DNA of 64,000 bases from Tetradesmus obliquus (Eukaryota; Chlorophyta; Chlorophyceae; Sphaeropleales; Scenedesmaceae). The position numbers and the translations under genes were made by a program. This document shows, in pieces, positions 33,899 to 53,787 of this stretch. The notes under the pieces are model-generated. The model was not told the DNA's origin, searched no databases, and saw only the letters and a list, made by a program, of their open reading frames with translations. Where the stretch lies: the NCBI GenBank assembly GCA_030272155.1, contig CP126197.1, positions 5,324,001 to 5,388,000 of the forward strand, given 5' to 3'. Every line of letters begins with the position of its first letter. Within the stretch, counting starts at the first letter, position 1.

Positions 33899-36800
33899 TC
33901 ACCACTTTCTGCGGCCCACATTCCTGTCAAAGAAGCCGATCACGTTGCCTGCTGGCTGATACTGGCAGACATATATCTGGCAGGCGTATGCGCAGGCTAC
34001 TGTCTTGGACTCCTTCCACACAATCTGGGTGAAATGGCCAATGGCTGGCGACCAGGCAGGGCTGTTGTAGTTGTACAGCTTCTCCTGCAAGCAGAAAGCA
34101 GGCAAACAGGGGTGCACCAGGAAGATTGATCACTTGAAATCAGAGTAGGCTGCGGCTGTTGTCGCTGTACAGCGTCTCCTGCAAGGCACAAAACAGGCAA
34201 CAGGGGTGAACCACAACAATTCATTATTTGAAAACAGAGTAGGCAGGTGCTGTTGTAGTTGTACAGCTTCTCCTGCAAGCACAAAGCAAGCAACAGGGGT
34301 GCAAGTTGAATTTATTGTTCATGATGAGAGTAGGCAGGGCTGTTGTAGTTGTACAGCTTCTCCTGCAAGCACAGAGCAGGCAAAAGGGCGCACCATGAAG
34401 ATAAATTTTTTGAAATCAGAGTAGGCAGGTGCTGTTGTAGTTGTATAGCGTCTCAGAGGAGTCCTGCAAGCCACAAAGCAGGCGACAGGGGTGCACAGTA
34501 AGTGTTAGGAGTGTGAAGGCGCTGTTGTACTTGTACAGCATGTCATGTACGTCCCAGCGCAAGCGAGGGTACGGGCGGGGCTCTCTTGGTCCAGCATTGC
34601 TTGAAGGCGCGTGCATGTGCATGTACTGTACAAATTTATCCTTCTGCAAGCGCTGGGAATGTATCGCATTGCTCAGAGCTGCTGCCATACTTTACGTTGC
34701 TCTGGCATGTTCTGCAGCTGCTCATGCGTGTTTGGATAGAGCAGCATGCTGTGCGCTGCTGTCACAGCCTTGCTTAATGTCCTAGGTGTCCTAGGGGCAG
34801 CAGCTGCACGCAGCCTGTACAGCCACCCACCATTCAGCACCCCTTTTCTGCTGTTGCTGCTGCTGCTGCCGAGGACGCTATTTCGGCCCTGTACACAAGC
34901 TGCCTGCGGCAACTGCTGCAAGAGCCTGCAAATGCCTCAGTCTTTGTCGTCTGCCCTGTGAAGCTCACATACACACCTCATTTGTCCAGCATGACAGTTA
35001 TGTTATGCCAGTGCCTCACCTCACCGTACCACGCGTCCACCACCGCCTTCCAGTTGCCGTAGTTCCAGCCAAGGTTCTCGCCGTAGCCGCCGTACGAGTG
35101 TTGGAAGCGGCACTTGCGCGCCCAGTCTGCCGCGCTGCCGTACAGCTTCCGGTCCCACTTCAGCGGCGGGGCACCTGCACGCATAACGTCACAGATGTTA
35201 CGTCACATATGTCACATATTCATAAAGGAGTGGGAACCCCAATCAGGTGCCATACAGCTTCCTGTCCCCACTTCAGCGGCGCGGCACCTGCATGCGTTAC
35301 GTTTTAAATGTTACGTCACATACGTCACATACTCCACTCAACAAAGGAGTGCGAACCCCAATCAGGAGCCGTACAGCTTCCTGTCCCACTTCAGCGGCGG
35401 GGCACCTGCATGCAGAAGCAGCCACATCACAGCGGTGCTCCAGATGAGAGCGACAGTCAAGTGACTCATGCTGGTGGGTTGTTGCAAAGCTTCCTGGCCC
35501 ACTTCAGCGGTGGCCCCCGCATGCGAATGACACACCCGCAGGGATTGGTTTCTCTACTGGTTAGCCAGCAGAGTGAGAGCGTGGGAGCAGTTACAGTGCT
35601 TGAGCTGCTGCGCTTGCTGTGCTGGTTCTGCTGGAGCAACCGCCGCAGCGCGGGCACTGCCAACCAGCTGCTGACTTTTGTCGGAACACACACCAATGGC
35701 TTGCTAACAAACTTGTGCAGCTTTTGGCTGCACTTGGCAACGCCTTCGATTGCTGCGTTATGTGTCAATCCTGTTCATGTAAACGCCAGCACTCCAAGCA
35801 GCACAGCTGGCACACGCTGAAATTGATTCGCACACCGGCAGCCTGCCAGCCTAGCATACTGCTTGTGGTGTTTGTCTTGATCAACTGTGTCCCAGCACTT
35901 GGTCTCACCGTGATCAACTGTGTCCCAGCACTTGATCAACTGTGTCCCAGCACTTGGTCTCACCGTGATCAACTGTGTCCCAGCACTTGGTCTCACCGTG
36001 ATCAACTGTGTCCCAGCACTTGGTCTCACCGTGATCAACTGTGTCCCAGCACTTGGTCTCACCGTGATCAACTGTGTCCCAGCACTTGGTCTCACCGTGA
36101 TCAAATGTGTCCCAGCACTTGGTCTCACCGTGATCAACTGTGTCCCAGCACTTGGTCTCACCGTGATCAAATGTGTCCCAGCACTTGGTCTCACCGTGAT
36201 CAACTGTGTCCCAGCACTTGGTCTCACCGTGATCAACTGTGTCCCAGCACTTGGTCTCACCGTGATCAACTGTGTCCCAGCACTTGGTCTCACCGTGATC
36301 AACTGTGTCCCAGCACTTGGTCTCACCGTGATCAACTGTGTCCCAGCACTTGGTCTCACCGTGATCAACTGTGTCCCAGCACTTGGTCTCACCGTGATCA
36401 AATGTGTCCCAGCACTTGGTCTCACCGTGGCGTGCGCGCAGCTTGTTCATGTAGTCCACGAGGTGCTTCCAGGTGTGGATGCCGGCAGCATCTGAGCCCA
36501 GCCTACTGGCTGCTGCGTTGATGTTGTCGGCTGCAAGCCAGGCAGAGTGGCAAGGTAGGTATGTTACGCCCAGTCGCATCTTAACTTGAAGGATGTCTAC
36601 ATGACAAGTGAGGCTGATCGTAGGCTGCATAACTTATGAACTTGTGGAGTACGGCAGTGAAGTGTGGTTCCCGTTAACAGCTAGGCAGCTGCAGCAGATT
36701 GATCAGGTGCAGACAGACATAATTGTTGTGCAACGCGCTGTGGCAAGGAGCGTCCGTGTTCCTCGGCTGTTTTGGCTGAATGGGGTGTGAAGCCTTTGCA

Positions 36801-37773
36801 TATGTGGTTACATCAGCGAGCTATGGAGTACTATTTCAGGATACAGCGCATGGATGGTGTTAGACTGCCAAAGCAAGTTTTCTCTGCAGAGTGGAGGCGT
36901 TCGACTGGAGCAATGGTAGTAACTCCGTGGCACAAGTATGTGCAGAGTCTATTGTGCAAGTATGGTGTGAATGTAGAGACAGCGGCAGGGCATGCAAGTT
37001 GCTGCAAGAGTCACATTTCAGGGCAGATCAAGAAGTTGCATGCAGATAAGATAATGTGTGAATCGCTGGAGCATTCCACTTTGTTGAGTTACATCACGCA
37101 TGTGCACCCTAAACATGCTGATGTTATGACGTCTAAGCGGGTCAGGCCTTTTTTGCGGTCTGGGGCGCCTACACGTGGTGTCGAGTTGATGATGCGTGTG
37201 CGTTTGGGTTGCTTGGCTGTACATGAACGCACCAGTCGTTATGGTGGCAGGCGAGCTAATGGTCATACAGCATGTCCGGCGTGTGGTGCTGGTGTGGAGT
37301 CATTGTCACATTTGTTGTTTGATTGTGCTGCGACGTCTGTGCAAAGAGATGAGATGTTTAATGAGATTAGGGCTTTGTCTGGTTGCGCTGCAAAATTGCG
37401 TAACTTGTTGTCTATTACAGATGCTGAGGTGAAGGTGAAGCGGTTTGTGTCGGATGATGCTTGGGGTTCTGTTAGGTTACTGGTGTCTAGGTTCATTGCT
37501 GATTTTTTTTGAAAAGGCTTGGGGTGTGCGTAATGCTTGCAAACACGAGGGTGTAGTTGCCGCTCCATTGGGGCGCGGGGCCGATGGCGTTGATGCTATG
37601 GCTTGATGAGTAACATGATGATGATGAACTAGTGTACGCTGCAGGATGGCCGGGAAACGAGGTTCAATGTTGCCTGCAAGCCACTCACCCGCCATGCCTG
37701 CTTGAGGGCGTGCCAGCACGCAGCACGGCGACAGCAGCAAAGCCAGCACGGCCACTGCTACAGCGATCTGCAT
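33899..37773 (-). CDS. Secreted CAP-domain (PR-1/SCP-like) protein
   Basis: Four exons join in phase: 37773-37689, 36530-36426, 35174-35020 and 34084-33899, giving 176 residues. Exon 1 is a signal peptide (MQIAVAVAVLALLLSPCCVL). The CAP core follows: WKHLVDYMNKLRARHG, LKWDRKLYGSAADWA, FQHSYGGYGENLGW, EKLYNYNSP, IGHFTQIVWKES and CAYACQIYVCQYQPAGN. The paired His/Glu residues of the CAP cavity (FQHS, GEN, GHFTQ) are present. The protein ends FFDRNVGRRKW, somewhat short for the family. PR-1-like proteins are extracellular and bind sterols or lipids; the role in algae is unknown. Intron 1 holds an antisense LINE, intron 2 a 33-bp donor array plus exon-3 copies, and intron 3 five exon-4 edge copies. 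Confidence 0.9.
34150..34545 (-). repeat. Five tandem copies of the CAP exon-4 acceptor and 5' edge (~95-bp period)
   Basis: Copies near 34152-34184, 34246-34279, 34333-34369, 34426-34468 and 34518-34545 resemble GAGAAGCTGTACAACTACAA or decayed forms. Most are preceded by TGCAG|. Intronic DNA (TACTCTGATTTCAAA in gene sense) is repeated with them. The true acceptor is at 34085. Confidence 0.9.
35245..35525 (-). repeat. Three tandem copies of the CAP exon-3 acceptor and 5' edge (~115-bp period)
   Basis: Copies near 35250-35292, 35368-35411 and 35485-35523 repeat GTGCCCCGCCGCTGAAGTGG and GGAAGCT with substitutions. The two nearest the exon also share intronic TTACGTCACAT and GGGGTTCGCACTCC-like sequence. 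Confidence 0.9.
35878..36425 (-). repeat. 33-bp tandem array of 5' splice sites (17 units)
   Basis: Seventeen units, one truncated, follow the end of exon 2 directly. Each contains CAC-G|GTGAGACC, identical to the true junction at 36426/36425. Unit length is a multiple of three and the exon frame stays open, reading GETKCWDTVDH per unit (DTFDH in three). It ends in a stop past the truncated unit. Units are nearly identical, so the array is young or homogenised. Confidence 0.92.
36608..37627 (+). mobile_element. 5'-truncated non-LTR retrotransposon (LINE) in a CAP intron
   Basis: The + strand encodes the C-terminal region of a LINE polyprotein: ELVEYGSEVWFPLTARQLQQ, VQTDIIVVQRAVARSVRV, then HMWLHQRAMEYYFRIQRM. 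A CX2CX8HX4C knuckle follows (CPACGAGVESLSHLLFDC), then SRFIADFFEKAWGVRN. The frame is broken near 36770-36790 and again at the T8 run (37503-37510), after which the C-terminus continues to TGA at about 37602. An ATG-repeat tail (37617-37627) follows. It lies antisense to the CAP gene. No endonuclease or RT core remains. Confidence 0.82.
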
Positions 37774-39130
37774 GCTGCTGTGTCTGTGTGTGCTGCTGCT
37801 GGTGGTGGTGCTGCTGCTGCCGTTTCTTGTGCACCCTGCAGCAGGGCAGCGTGGAGACAGGCCAGCAGTATCTCTGCCACAGGAACGCCAAGGGATGTAA
37901 CATGCAGCCTTAGTCACATATAGCGCTGCTGTGCATCGTCTTCTGCGATCCTCGGCCTACAGTCTGGCAACCCACACAGGCACTGCAGCACCACTGCTGC
38001 TGCTCAGCAACCGGGTGACACCATCGATTCCGCCGAATCTTGCCACACGTCGCCGTTCCAAGCATACCTGTGCTGTCAAGTGCTTATTCTACTTGCTGTT
38101 GGCTGCTGTGCGCCACCGCTGTGGAAGCAGTGCAGCCGTGGGTTTGCACGCACCGGCACTGCCCGGTGCTGCAAGGTGACCTGATGCGCCTCCGGCCCAG
38201 CAGGTTTCTCCCTTTAAGAGTATTAATGGCAGTTGTAAACTGCAACTGTAGGTGTGCAGGATGATAAACAATCAACGGTGACTCGGGCGGTGACTGACTG
38301 GGGTGCTGCTGCTGCTCCGCGGTGCCGTGTACGTCCAGCGTGGTATACGAAGGCCTGTGATCAAGACAGTTTGAATGTACATACACTGCATCAGTTGGTG
38401 TGAGCCGTGCCGGTGAGCAACCGCGAACATGACATTTTGTCATCCTACCCACCAGCCAGCCTGTCTGCTTGCCTTCACTGCAATGGCTGTCTAGCCGGCA
38501 AGCAGCACGTGCTGCCCCACTGATGCAAGTGACCTTTACAGCATTCAAGCAGTATTTCAGCAGATTGCTCCGCTAGTCGCGCCTGCTGCAATCGTTGAAC
38601 TGCTGTACAAATTTTGAAAGGGGTTACAAAAACACGGGCTGCGGTGCCCCTCCTTAACCCTACAGGACCCTGCACAATCGGACGCCACACCCAACACAAA
38701 ACTAGCCATGCGTCACAAGGCAACAGCTGCTGCTGCCACTGCTGCCGTAAGTTTTCAGTCAGAGATTATCAGCCAGCAAGGCTCATCAACTGCCAGCAAA
38801 CAACGCCCCGTCTGTACTGCAACAGACTGACTGCAAGCATGCAGGACAGACTGCAGCCCAGCATATTCAGCTACACTGCGAATCTTGCAATGCTGCGCAT
38901 ATTCGCTGTAGATTCCAGGTGGAAGGGTGCAGCCACAACTCCTGCTGTGCAGCTGGCATGCACAAGTACGTATGTACAAAGTGCTGTGCAATTGGACCAC
39001 CGCTGCATGTGCTGCATGCTCCTCTGGTGTTGCTGCTGCTGCTGCTGTGGCCACCAGTAGTGACCACAAGGAGATGCCCTAGATGAAAGGATATACAATG
39101 GTGCATTGTAGCCAGTGGCTGCGGTCATAC
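37774..39130. other. Intergenic region, no supported gene
   Basis: It holds the CAP promoter side and the 3' flank of the proteasome-chaperone gene. Nothing further was recognised. Confidence 0.45.
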
Positions 39131-40262
39131 TCATACATTCTCCGCACACGGTAGGCTTGCTGCTGCTGCTGCTGCTTCTACTGCCCCTGCTGCTGCTGCC
39201 CCTGCTGCCTTGCTGCTGCTGCCAGCTGTAAGCCCCATGCTTTCCAGCTCCTGGCACAGCCGCCTCTCTGCAAACACCTGGCAGCATGAAACACAGCAGC
39301 GTCAGCGCAGCAGATGCGCTGCTTTTGTGCAACTGATGTGCGCATCTAATTTGAAAGCCTGAGGCAAATCCATATGTTACATAAAATCAATACACGTTTC
39401 ATTCCACTGCATGGTTTCCCGATACAGCGCTGCTGCAGCTTCAACACAAAAGCAGCACCAGCAAGCCTACCTGCAGCACCTCTGCATTGGCAGGCATGTT
39501 GCAGGAGCACACCACCGGCCGCCCCACTCGCCGCGCTGCGCATAGACACGCAAGCAGGATTTTAGTCAGTGACTTTGCAGCACGGGGGCAGGTTGTGATG
39601 GTTGCTGCATTACATGCAAGCCACGCACACCAAGCCCTCTGGCACACACTGCCAGGCAGTTGCAAGGCAAGTGCAAGAATCAGTGCACGCATTCATTGCG
39701 CACCCACTGATACAAGGCCAACAGCGCACAATTCACGCATGCAGTAGCAAGTGCTGACCACTTCCATCTACAAAAAGAACACAATGTGCTCAAGGCTGCT
39801 GCTCACCCAAGCGCTGTGCCATGCCTGCTGCCCCTCCCGAAGCTGCATCTGGCAGCAGCGTTGCTACTGAGGGCACGGGATCCTGCAAAGGAGAAAACAG
39901 CCATGCATTGATAAGTTATGAAATGCTTGATAAGGATACCAGCTTCGAAATGCATGAATTTGTCCTGCAAAGACTGCAGTTCTGCACGTGGGACTCACCA
40001 TGCGCGACTGTATTGCCAGGTACAGGTTTGAGAACTTAGCACCACCCACTGACACCCAAACATACACTTGCTGTCCCAGGTCGATGACTTGAAAGAATAA
40101 TGTTGCGTCCGGAGCGGCTTCCGTGAAGCAGCGTATGTTGGCCTTCGCTGCTGCTGCTGGTGCCACTGCTGCTGCATCTGCTGCTGCTGCTGCTGCTGCT
40201 GCCAGCTGCAGCGCGGCCAGCTGATCAGTCGCCGACGCTGTTGATGGCATAACTTCATCCAT
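39131..40262 (-). CDS. PSMG4: Proteasome assembly chaperone 4 (PAC4/PSMG4-like)
   Basis: Four exons: 40262-39999, 39882-39807, 39535-39471 and 39265-39131, giving about 179 residues. After an Ala-rich N-terminal extension the core reads FFQVIDLGQQVYVWV, GGAKFSNLYLAIQSRMDPVP, ATLLPD, GMAQRLARRVGRPVVCSCN and VLQRRLCQELESMGL. This matches PSMG4 element by element (MxxRLxRxT-type strand, final amphipathic helix). PAC4 pairs with PAC3 to assemble the 20S alpha ring. The last intron needs an unusual GAG| acceptor (GCAGAG|AGG) to keep frame; using the adjacent GCAG| would shift it. A low-complexity Ala tail ends the protein. It is divergent from MCM7. Confidence 0.85.
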
Positions 40263-40664
40263 ATGAGTGTGTTCAAACGGTTCAACGTCACTGGTGACTT
40301 GCCGGGACGACGTTGTAAAACTGCCAAAGCTCACACAAGACTTCAAGTCAAACGCAGATAGACTTTTGGGCATCCGATAAGCTCCCCAACAGCAAGTTTG
40401 CTGATGTTGCGACAGTGCAGGTCGCAAACAAATGGGCGCCAAGTGTCATTGTTTTGAACGTAACAGCAAGAAAGCAGAGCCCCCGGACGCAGAAATCATC
40501 AAAATCATAGAGGGCGCGGTCGATCCTCAGTTTTTCTTCTTATTTGAACGTTGCACCTGGGCCAAGGAACCCGCAGGCCGAACGTCTTTGTTTGTTCGCA
40601 TCGCCTGAGCAGTGCCTAGCTACAAGGACCGCTTGTTCAGCAGGATCCAGATTTGAAAGCGGCT
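40263..40664. promoter_or_regulatory. Bidirectional promoter region, PSMG4 / MCM7
   Basis: These 402 bp separate the two start codons. A minus-strand TTGGCGCCC (about 40434-40442) resembles the core of an E2F site, which would suit the S-phase gene MCM7; it departs from consensus at the flanking T. No TATA box is evident. Confidence 0.35.
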
Positions 40665-49009
<8,345 letters not shown>

Positions 49010-50556
49010 AGCTGTTACTTTGTTACTTTTGCTGTTATTTTGTTACTTCTGGGGGCTGGGCCTCCCTGCAGCACGGCAGAGTGCAGCTGCAGGCCGTCAT
49101 GGCCTGGCCTCACAGGCAGTAGCTCACAGGTGACCTTAGGTCTCTGCATGCATGCTGTGCTGCATGCATGCTGTCCTGCATGCATGCTGTGCTGCATGCA
49201 CAGGCAAAGCAGCACCTGCTGAGCCTTGTGGTGGGCGCACAGCGCCAATGCACATGGAGGAGGAAGGGTTATTTGTGGCTGGAGGTGCCGAGGCAGCTAC
49301 CCTGGGCTCTTCTGTTATACCGTGTTACTTTTGGTTTGCACGTGCAAGGCTGCTTTTGAGCCGCAGGCTGGCAGAGTCCGTGCACGGCAGCTGCAGGCAC
49401 AGGCGCAGCCCTGCAAGTTTGATCTCAATTTGTGGATTGCTGTGCAATGCAGCCTGGTGTGTTGGTGCATCAGCCGGCCAGCAGCAGGGAGGGGACGTCC
49501 AGGCAACCTGCCCAGTCGGATGTCTGGTGATGCATCACTTGTTGCACAGCTGAGATGCACATCGCATTTGGTGCTGCAGTTCAATGCACGGTGCTTGGCG
49601 CTTGTGACTGTGCCGCTTGACGGCTGCTGCTGACAAGCGGCTCAACTTGTACACCTGTATAGACAGCCTGTGTCCCTTCGCCACAGGCATGGAAGAAAGG
49701 AAGCCCTGCATGGGCGGCAGTGGTGAGACCTGGCCAGCTAGCTTCTGGCGTTGTGTGGTTGGGTGAAGCGCAGCATCAACTGGGCCGCGGCCAGCCAGCT
49801 ATAGGTTTTCTGTCGCGCCGACAGCAACGTGTGTCGCAACATGTGTTTTGTTCAGGTTCATGGACCGTGATTCAGCATGACCGTGGTAGCTAGTCATGAC
49901 CGTGATTCAGCATGTCGGTTGGTTACTGGCTGTTCAACAGCATGCATGCATCTACATGGCTCTGCTGCATCCAATGCGGGTGCTCAGCCACTCTGATGAC
50001 GCATCATGATTGTAACGCAGGTCTCTTACACCGTGTACGTGACGTTCTTGTGAGCTGGTGTTTGACATGTGCTTTGACACGCCACGCCAGTGGAGAATTG
50101 AACAGAACAGCTGGCACAGCACAAGAGTGGTCACATAGTGTCGTGGCAGCTGCCACTGCTGGCGCCACCTGAACAGATTCATAACTGCTGGAACGCCAGA
50201 ACAATCACTGCGAACTCGAGGTCACGCCACGACCAGAAAGTCCGGATGCTGTACCATGCCGAAGTCAGGTGACTGCAGACCCAGCATGTAAAACACGAGT
50301 ACTTCAACTGCTGCTGCTTGCTGATCACCACACAGTGCCACAGCGCTTTACCCTGCTTGCCATGCAACGGCTATACTACTCCCTTTTTGAACGCGGGTGA
50401 CCACCCCGTCTCGGTGCGGCTGCATCAGCATTACCGTGTCCCACGCTGATGGTGCCCTGCTGCAGCCCACTGCTGCAGCGCCTAGCACACTGCTGCAGCG
50501 CCTAGCATACTGCTGCAGCGCTAAGCACGTTGCTGCAGCGCCTGGCTGCACTGCCT
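49010..50556. other. Convergent intergenic region (3' of MCM7 and of the MOSC gene)
   Basis: No gene recognised. An 18-bp tandem repeat built on TGCATGCATGCTGT (49146-49202) lies just past the MCM7 stop. A partial copy of the last MOSC exon (about 50400-50465) lies at the other side. Confidence 0.5.
50400..50465 (-). repeat. Copy of the 3' part of the last MOSC exon
   Basis: In gene sense CTGCAGCAGGGCACCATCAG, then CGTGGGACACGGTAATGCTG, repeats the codons around QQGTISVGDTVTV downstream of the true stop at 50557. Confidence 0.75.
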
Positions 50557-52182
50557 TCATGCCGTGCGCGGCTGCGTCACTGTGACTGTGTCGCCCACGC
50601 TGATGGTCCCCTGCTGCAGCACTGCGGCGTTCCAGCCGAAGAACACGTTGTGCGTCCACGACTTGCGCTGCGCTGCCCAGCCCAGCACCTTGCCGCTCCT
50701 GCAGGGGTAACACATATAAAACAACACACAATTGTCATGAGGAAACCGCTGTTGCTCACTCCCTGCCATGCAGCAGCACGCAGCAGTCAGTGATATATTG
50801 TGCCAGCAGCCCAGCCCAGCACCTTGCCACTCCTGCAGGCAGCAGCCGGCAGCAGCCACGTTGTTTGGCAGCCAGGGATCACACATCAGAGAGTATCACA
50901 CAATCGCGAAAAGGAAACAGCTGTTGGCAATGGGTCTTGCCTCGCAGCACCATAACCCCATGTGATATGTGCCCCAGCGTCACCAGCGGCTCCTTCCCCT
51001 CCTCGGCAGGTGTCCTGGTCGATGATTGTCACTTTGATTATGCAGCACTTGGGACAAAACGAACTCTAGTTGGCCTAAGTGCAACAGCATCCTCACCTGA
51101 ATTGACCAAGAGTCACTAGCGGCTCCTTTCCTTCCTCCGCAGTCTCCTGGTCAATCGTTGTTACCTTGCAGCGGCTGCAGGGCTTGACATATGACAGCTG
51201 CACACTGCCGACAGCCACATCACCCCACGCATCATCTGCCCAGGCGCCCCCTTCAAACCCCGCCAAAACCACATTTGGCCGAAAGCGGTTCATGGGCAGG
51301 GGGCTGCTGCCGCTGCTTGACAGGTGGCTGTTGAGATCCTGCAGGTTTTCCTGCAAGTATGCCAGCATGCATGTGAACAAGCAGTACAGCGGCGGTGGGC
51401 GGTAGATTGCGTGCTTGCAGGTGATCAGGTGGTGGCAGGAGCGGTTGTCCGGTGCTTAAAGGGTTGCTGCTGTGAGTGCCAGGCAGCTGGCTAGAGCTGG
51501 TTGCAGTGGCACTGTTCCAGGTGGGCAATGCAGCCACCAAGCGTTGAAGATAGTATCATCATGCATTGACTGCAGGTATGCCTGCCAGCACGAGGTCAAG
51601 GGACTCCGCACATGTACAGGGGGCTGTAGGCAGGCCTTGCAACTGTTGCGCTCACCTCGCAGCTGACCAGCAGCGGGTAGCCGTCTGCAAACTTCACCGC
51701 ATGCCCGGGCGCAAACTCGGGGTCAGTTGGCCGCACTGTCTGAGGCAAGCCAGAGGAGTGCAGGTGCCTGCAGCCGCAGCACCGACAGCACGAACAGGAT
51801 GCACCAGTAAATGAAGATGCGGCAGCATAAGGAGACCAGAGAGCAGCATACGTGCTGCAGTGTCAGCTTTGCTCAGCGCGCTGGAGGCGTGCAGCTGAGG
51901 GGCCGCGCACATGTCACAGCCTGCCAGCTAGCCAGAAGACTGCAGTGCAGAACTAGCAGAAAGCAGCTGACCAGCAGCCTGCTTGCATAGACTGCGAGGC
52001 GCTTCATCATGGCCAGCTGATTCTGACAGCCAGCTGCACCCACCAGCATGTGTTGCAGGCGCTGCCAGCGCTCACCTGACCAGCCGCACAGGCTGCCCCA
52101 GGAACTTGCTGAACCAGGCGGCTGCCTCGTCACCCTCGTCAGCAGCAGCACCAGACCACTCCCACACCGTAACATTCCTGTT

Positions 52183-52217
<35 letters not shown>

Positions 52218-53103
52218 TGGTGCAACAGCAGACACCACAGAAACAGCCGAACAGGTGCAGCATGGGCCTCTGGACCTCAAGCCGAAACTGCTGCGGCAGC
52301 AAGCAGAGTAAAGACGGCAATCAGCATGCGCTATCAGCACATTTGCACTGCAGTTCTTCCCTGCGGTGTTGCAGGGACGTTGCTGCGCTGCGCCAAAGTC
52401 GGAGAACAACCTTTGCACCACACACGTCTTTCAGCGCAACCAGAACTGTGACAGCACACTGCCTGGCCATTCAACTCACTTGAGTTGTGAGAGGCCGCCA
52501 AACTTGATACCAGTGCTTGCACTACACACACACCTACAGCACAGCCGGATCTGTACCAGCACGCTGCTAGGAGGCTCACTTGAGCTGAGCAGGTGCTGCG
52601 GGGGCAGCAGGGTCTGCAACTGGCACCACACACAAGCTTACAGCACAACCAGAACTGTGACAGACGCTGCTAGGAGACTCACTTGAGCTGTGCGGGTGCT
52701 GCGGGTGCAGCAGGGTCTGTGAGGGGCACCTGCAGTTAGCTCATGCACCATACAAGCCTACAGCAGAGCCAGAACTGCGACAGCAGGCTGCTAGGAGACT
52801 CACTTGAGCTGTGCGGGTGCTGCGGGTGCAGCAGGGTCTGTGAGTGGCACCTGTAGCTGGCTCATGCCGGGTGCTGACACCACCAGGGCTGCACCGGGCT
52901 GCAGCTTGCCCCAGCCGGTTGCCAGCAGCGCCTCTGGGGGCAGGCTAACACACACCTGCATTCGGTTTGAATTTGAATTTAATAAACTGTGGTTTGCACT
53001 TTGGCCAGCTACTTTGGGCAGCCGCAGATGAACCGTGTCTTGCCGTACACAAAGCAGCAACGGCAATGTGGATAGGGCTGCAAGCACGGCTGTGCGCCGC
53101 TGC

Positions 53104-53145
<42 letters not shown>

Positions 53146-53787
53146 CCACCGCACCTGGCATAGTTTTGGGATCTGCCGCTGCGTGAGGAACTTGCCACTG
53201 TCTGCACGCACCACCATCCAGTGGCGGTCGTATGGCAGGCCTGCATATTGCACAAAGCATGAAGAACATAGGCACAATACAATGTGACGATCTCACACTC
53301 TGCTGACTCGAAAGAGGTACTGATCACTCTGTATGTCCTGGTTACTACATGCTGTGATATCAAGACTCTTTGGGATGCATATCATGCTTGAACACGTTGC
53401 TGGCATGGGGCGCAGCCCTACTCTGCCCTGCACCTGTCTGTTGTCTGGTGTATCTGGTGATGCGTCCTCTGCTATTAGCTGCAGGACTGTAGAAAGAGGC
53501 ACGGCCACAAACCTTGCAGCAGCTGCTTGCACAATGATCAAGCAGGCAGCGCCAAACAACACCGCACACAGAGCAATGTGGAAGGCACCCACCTGTGCCA
53601 AGGCATGCTGCAGACTCCGCAGTGACAGGCTTGCACCCCTGAGCACACAGCCAGCGGCAAACGGGATCAGATGGGGCGTGAGTGCGACAGAACGTGCTGC
53701 ATACACACAAGTGGAGAGCAGATGCCAGGTGGCACAGCAGTTTACCTTGATGGGGTACACATTCAGCTGCTTCACTGTCACCGGCAT
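50557..53787 (-). CDS. MOSC-domain protein, mitochondrial amidoxime-reducing-component (mARC) type
   Basis: Eight exons join in phase: 53787-53746, 53638-53593, 53240-53155, 52955-52804, 52177-52076, 51767-51656, 51350-51097 and 50698-50557, giving 311 residues. The MOSC N-terminal barrel begins VKQLNVYPIKGCKPV and continues GLPYDRHWMVVRADSGKF and LTQRQIPK. The MOSC core has DPEFAPGHAVKFADGYPLLV, RFRPNVVLAGF and YVKPCSRCKVTTID; its Cys pair (238/241) includes the residue that binds molybdenum cofactor in mARC. mARC reduces N-hydroxylated compounds using cytochrome b5 and its reductase. No cleavable targeting peptide is seen; the N-terminus is short. Exon 7-8 edges and the exon-4 donor edge are copied in the introns. 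Confidence 0.9.
50815..51030 (-). repeat. Copies of MOSC exon-8 5' edge and exon-7 3' edge within one intron
   Basis: CTGCAG|GAGTGGCAAGGTGCTGGG (about 50817-50837) repeats the start of exon 8. About 50976-51030 repeats the exon-7 end (ATC(A/G)ACCAGGA..GGAAGGAGCCGCTGGTGAC). Thus both edges of the same intron were duplicated into it. Confidence 0.85.
52182..52216 (-). repeat. (CTG)n before the MOSC exon-5 acceptor
   Basis: In gene sense (CTG)11 runs into CTGCAACAG| at exon 5 (start 52177). A similar run (53106-53145) lies just after the exon-3 donor. Confidence 0.85.
52480..52735 (-). repeat. Two to three copies of the MOSC exon-4 3' edge (~110-120-bp period)
   Basis: Copies near 52682-52735 and 52568-52625 repeat ACAGACCCTGCTGCACCCGC to CAGCTCAA|GTGAG after the true exon end (52804). 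A shorter trace at about 52482-52495 keeps only CTCAA|GTGAG. Confidence 0.85.

Noticed and set aside
35878..36425. Regular 33-bp spacing resembling a CRISPR array
   Set aside because: There are no unique spacers; the whole 33-bp unit repeats, and the setting is a eukaryotic intron.
35619..36521. 300-codon + strand open frame over the 33-bp array
   Set aside because: A 33-bp unit with no stop in this frame gives long spurious frames; there are no splice-consistent flanking exons on the + strand.
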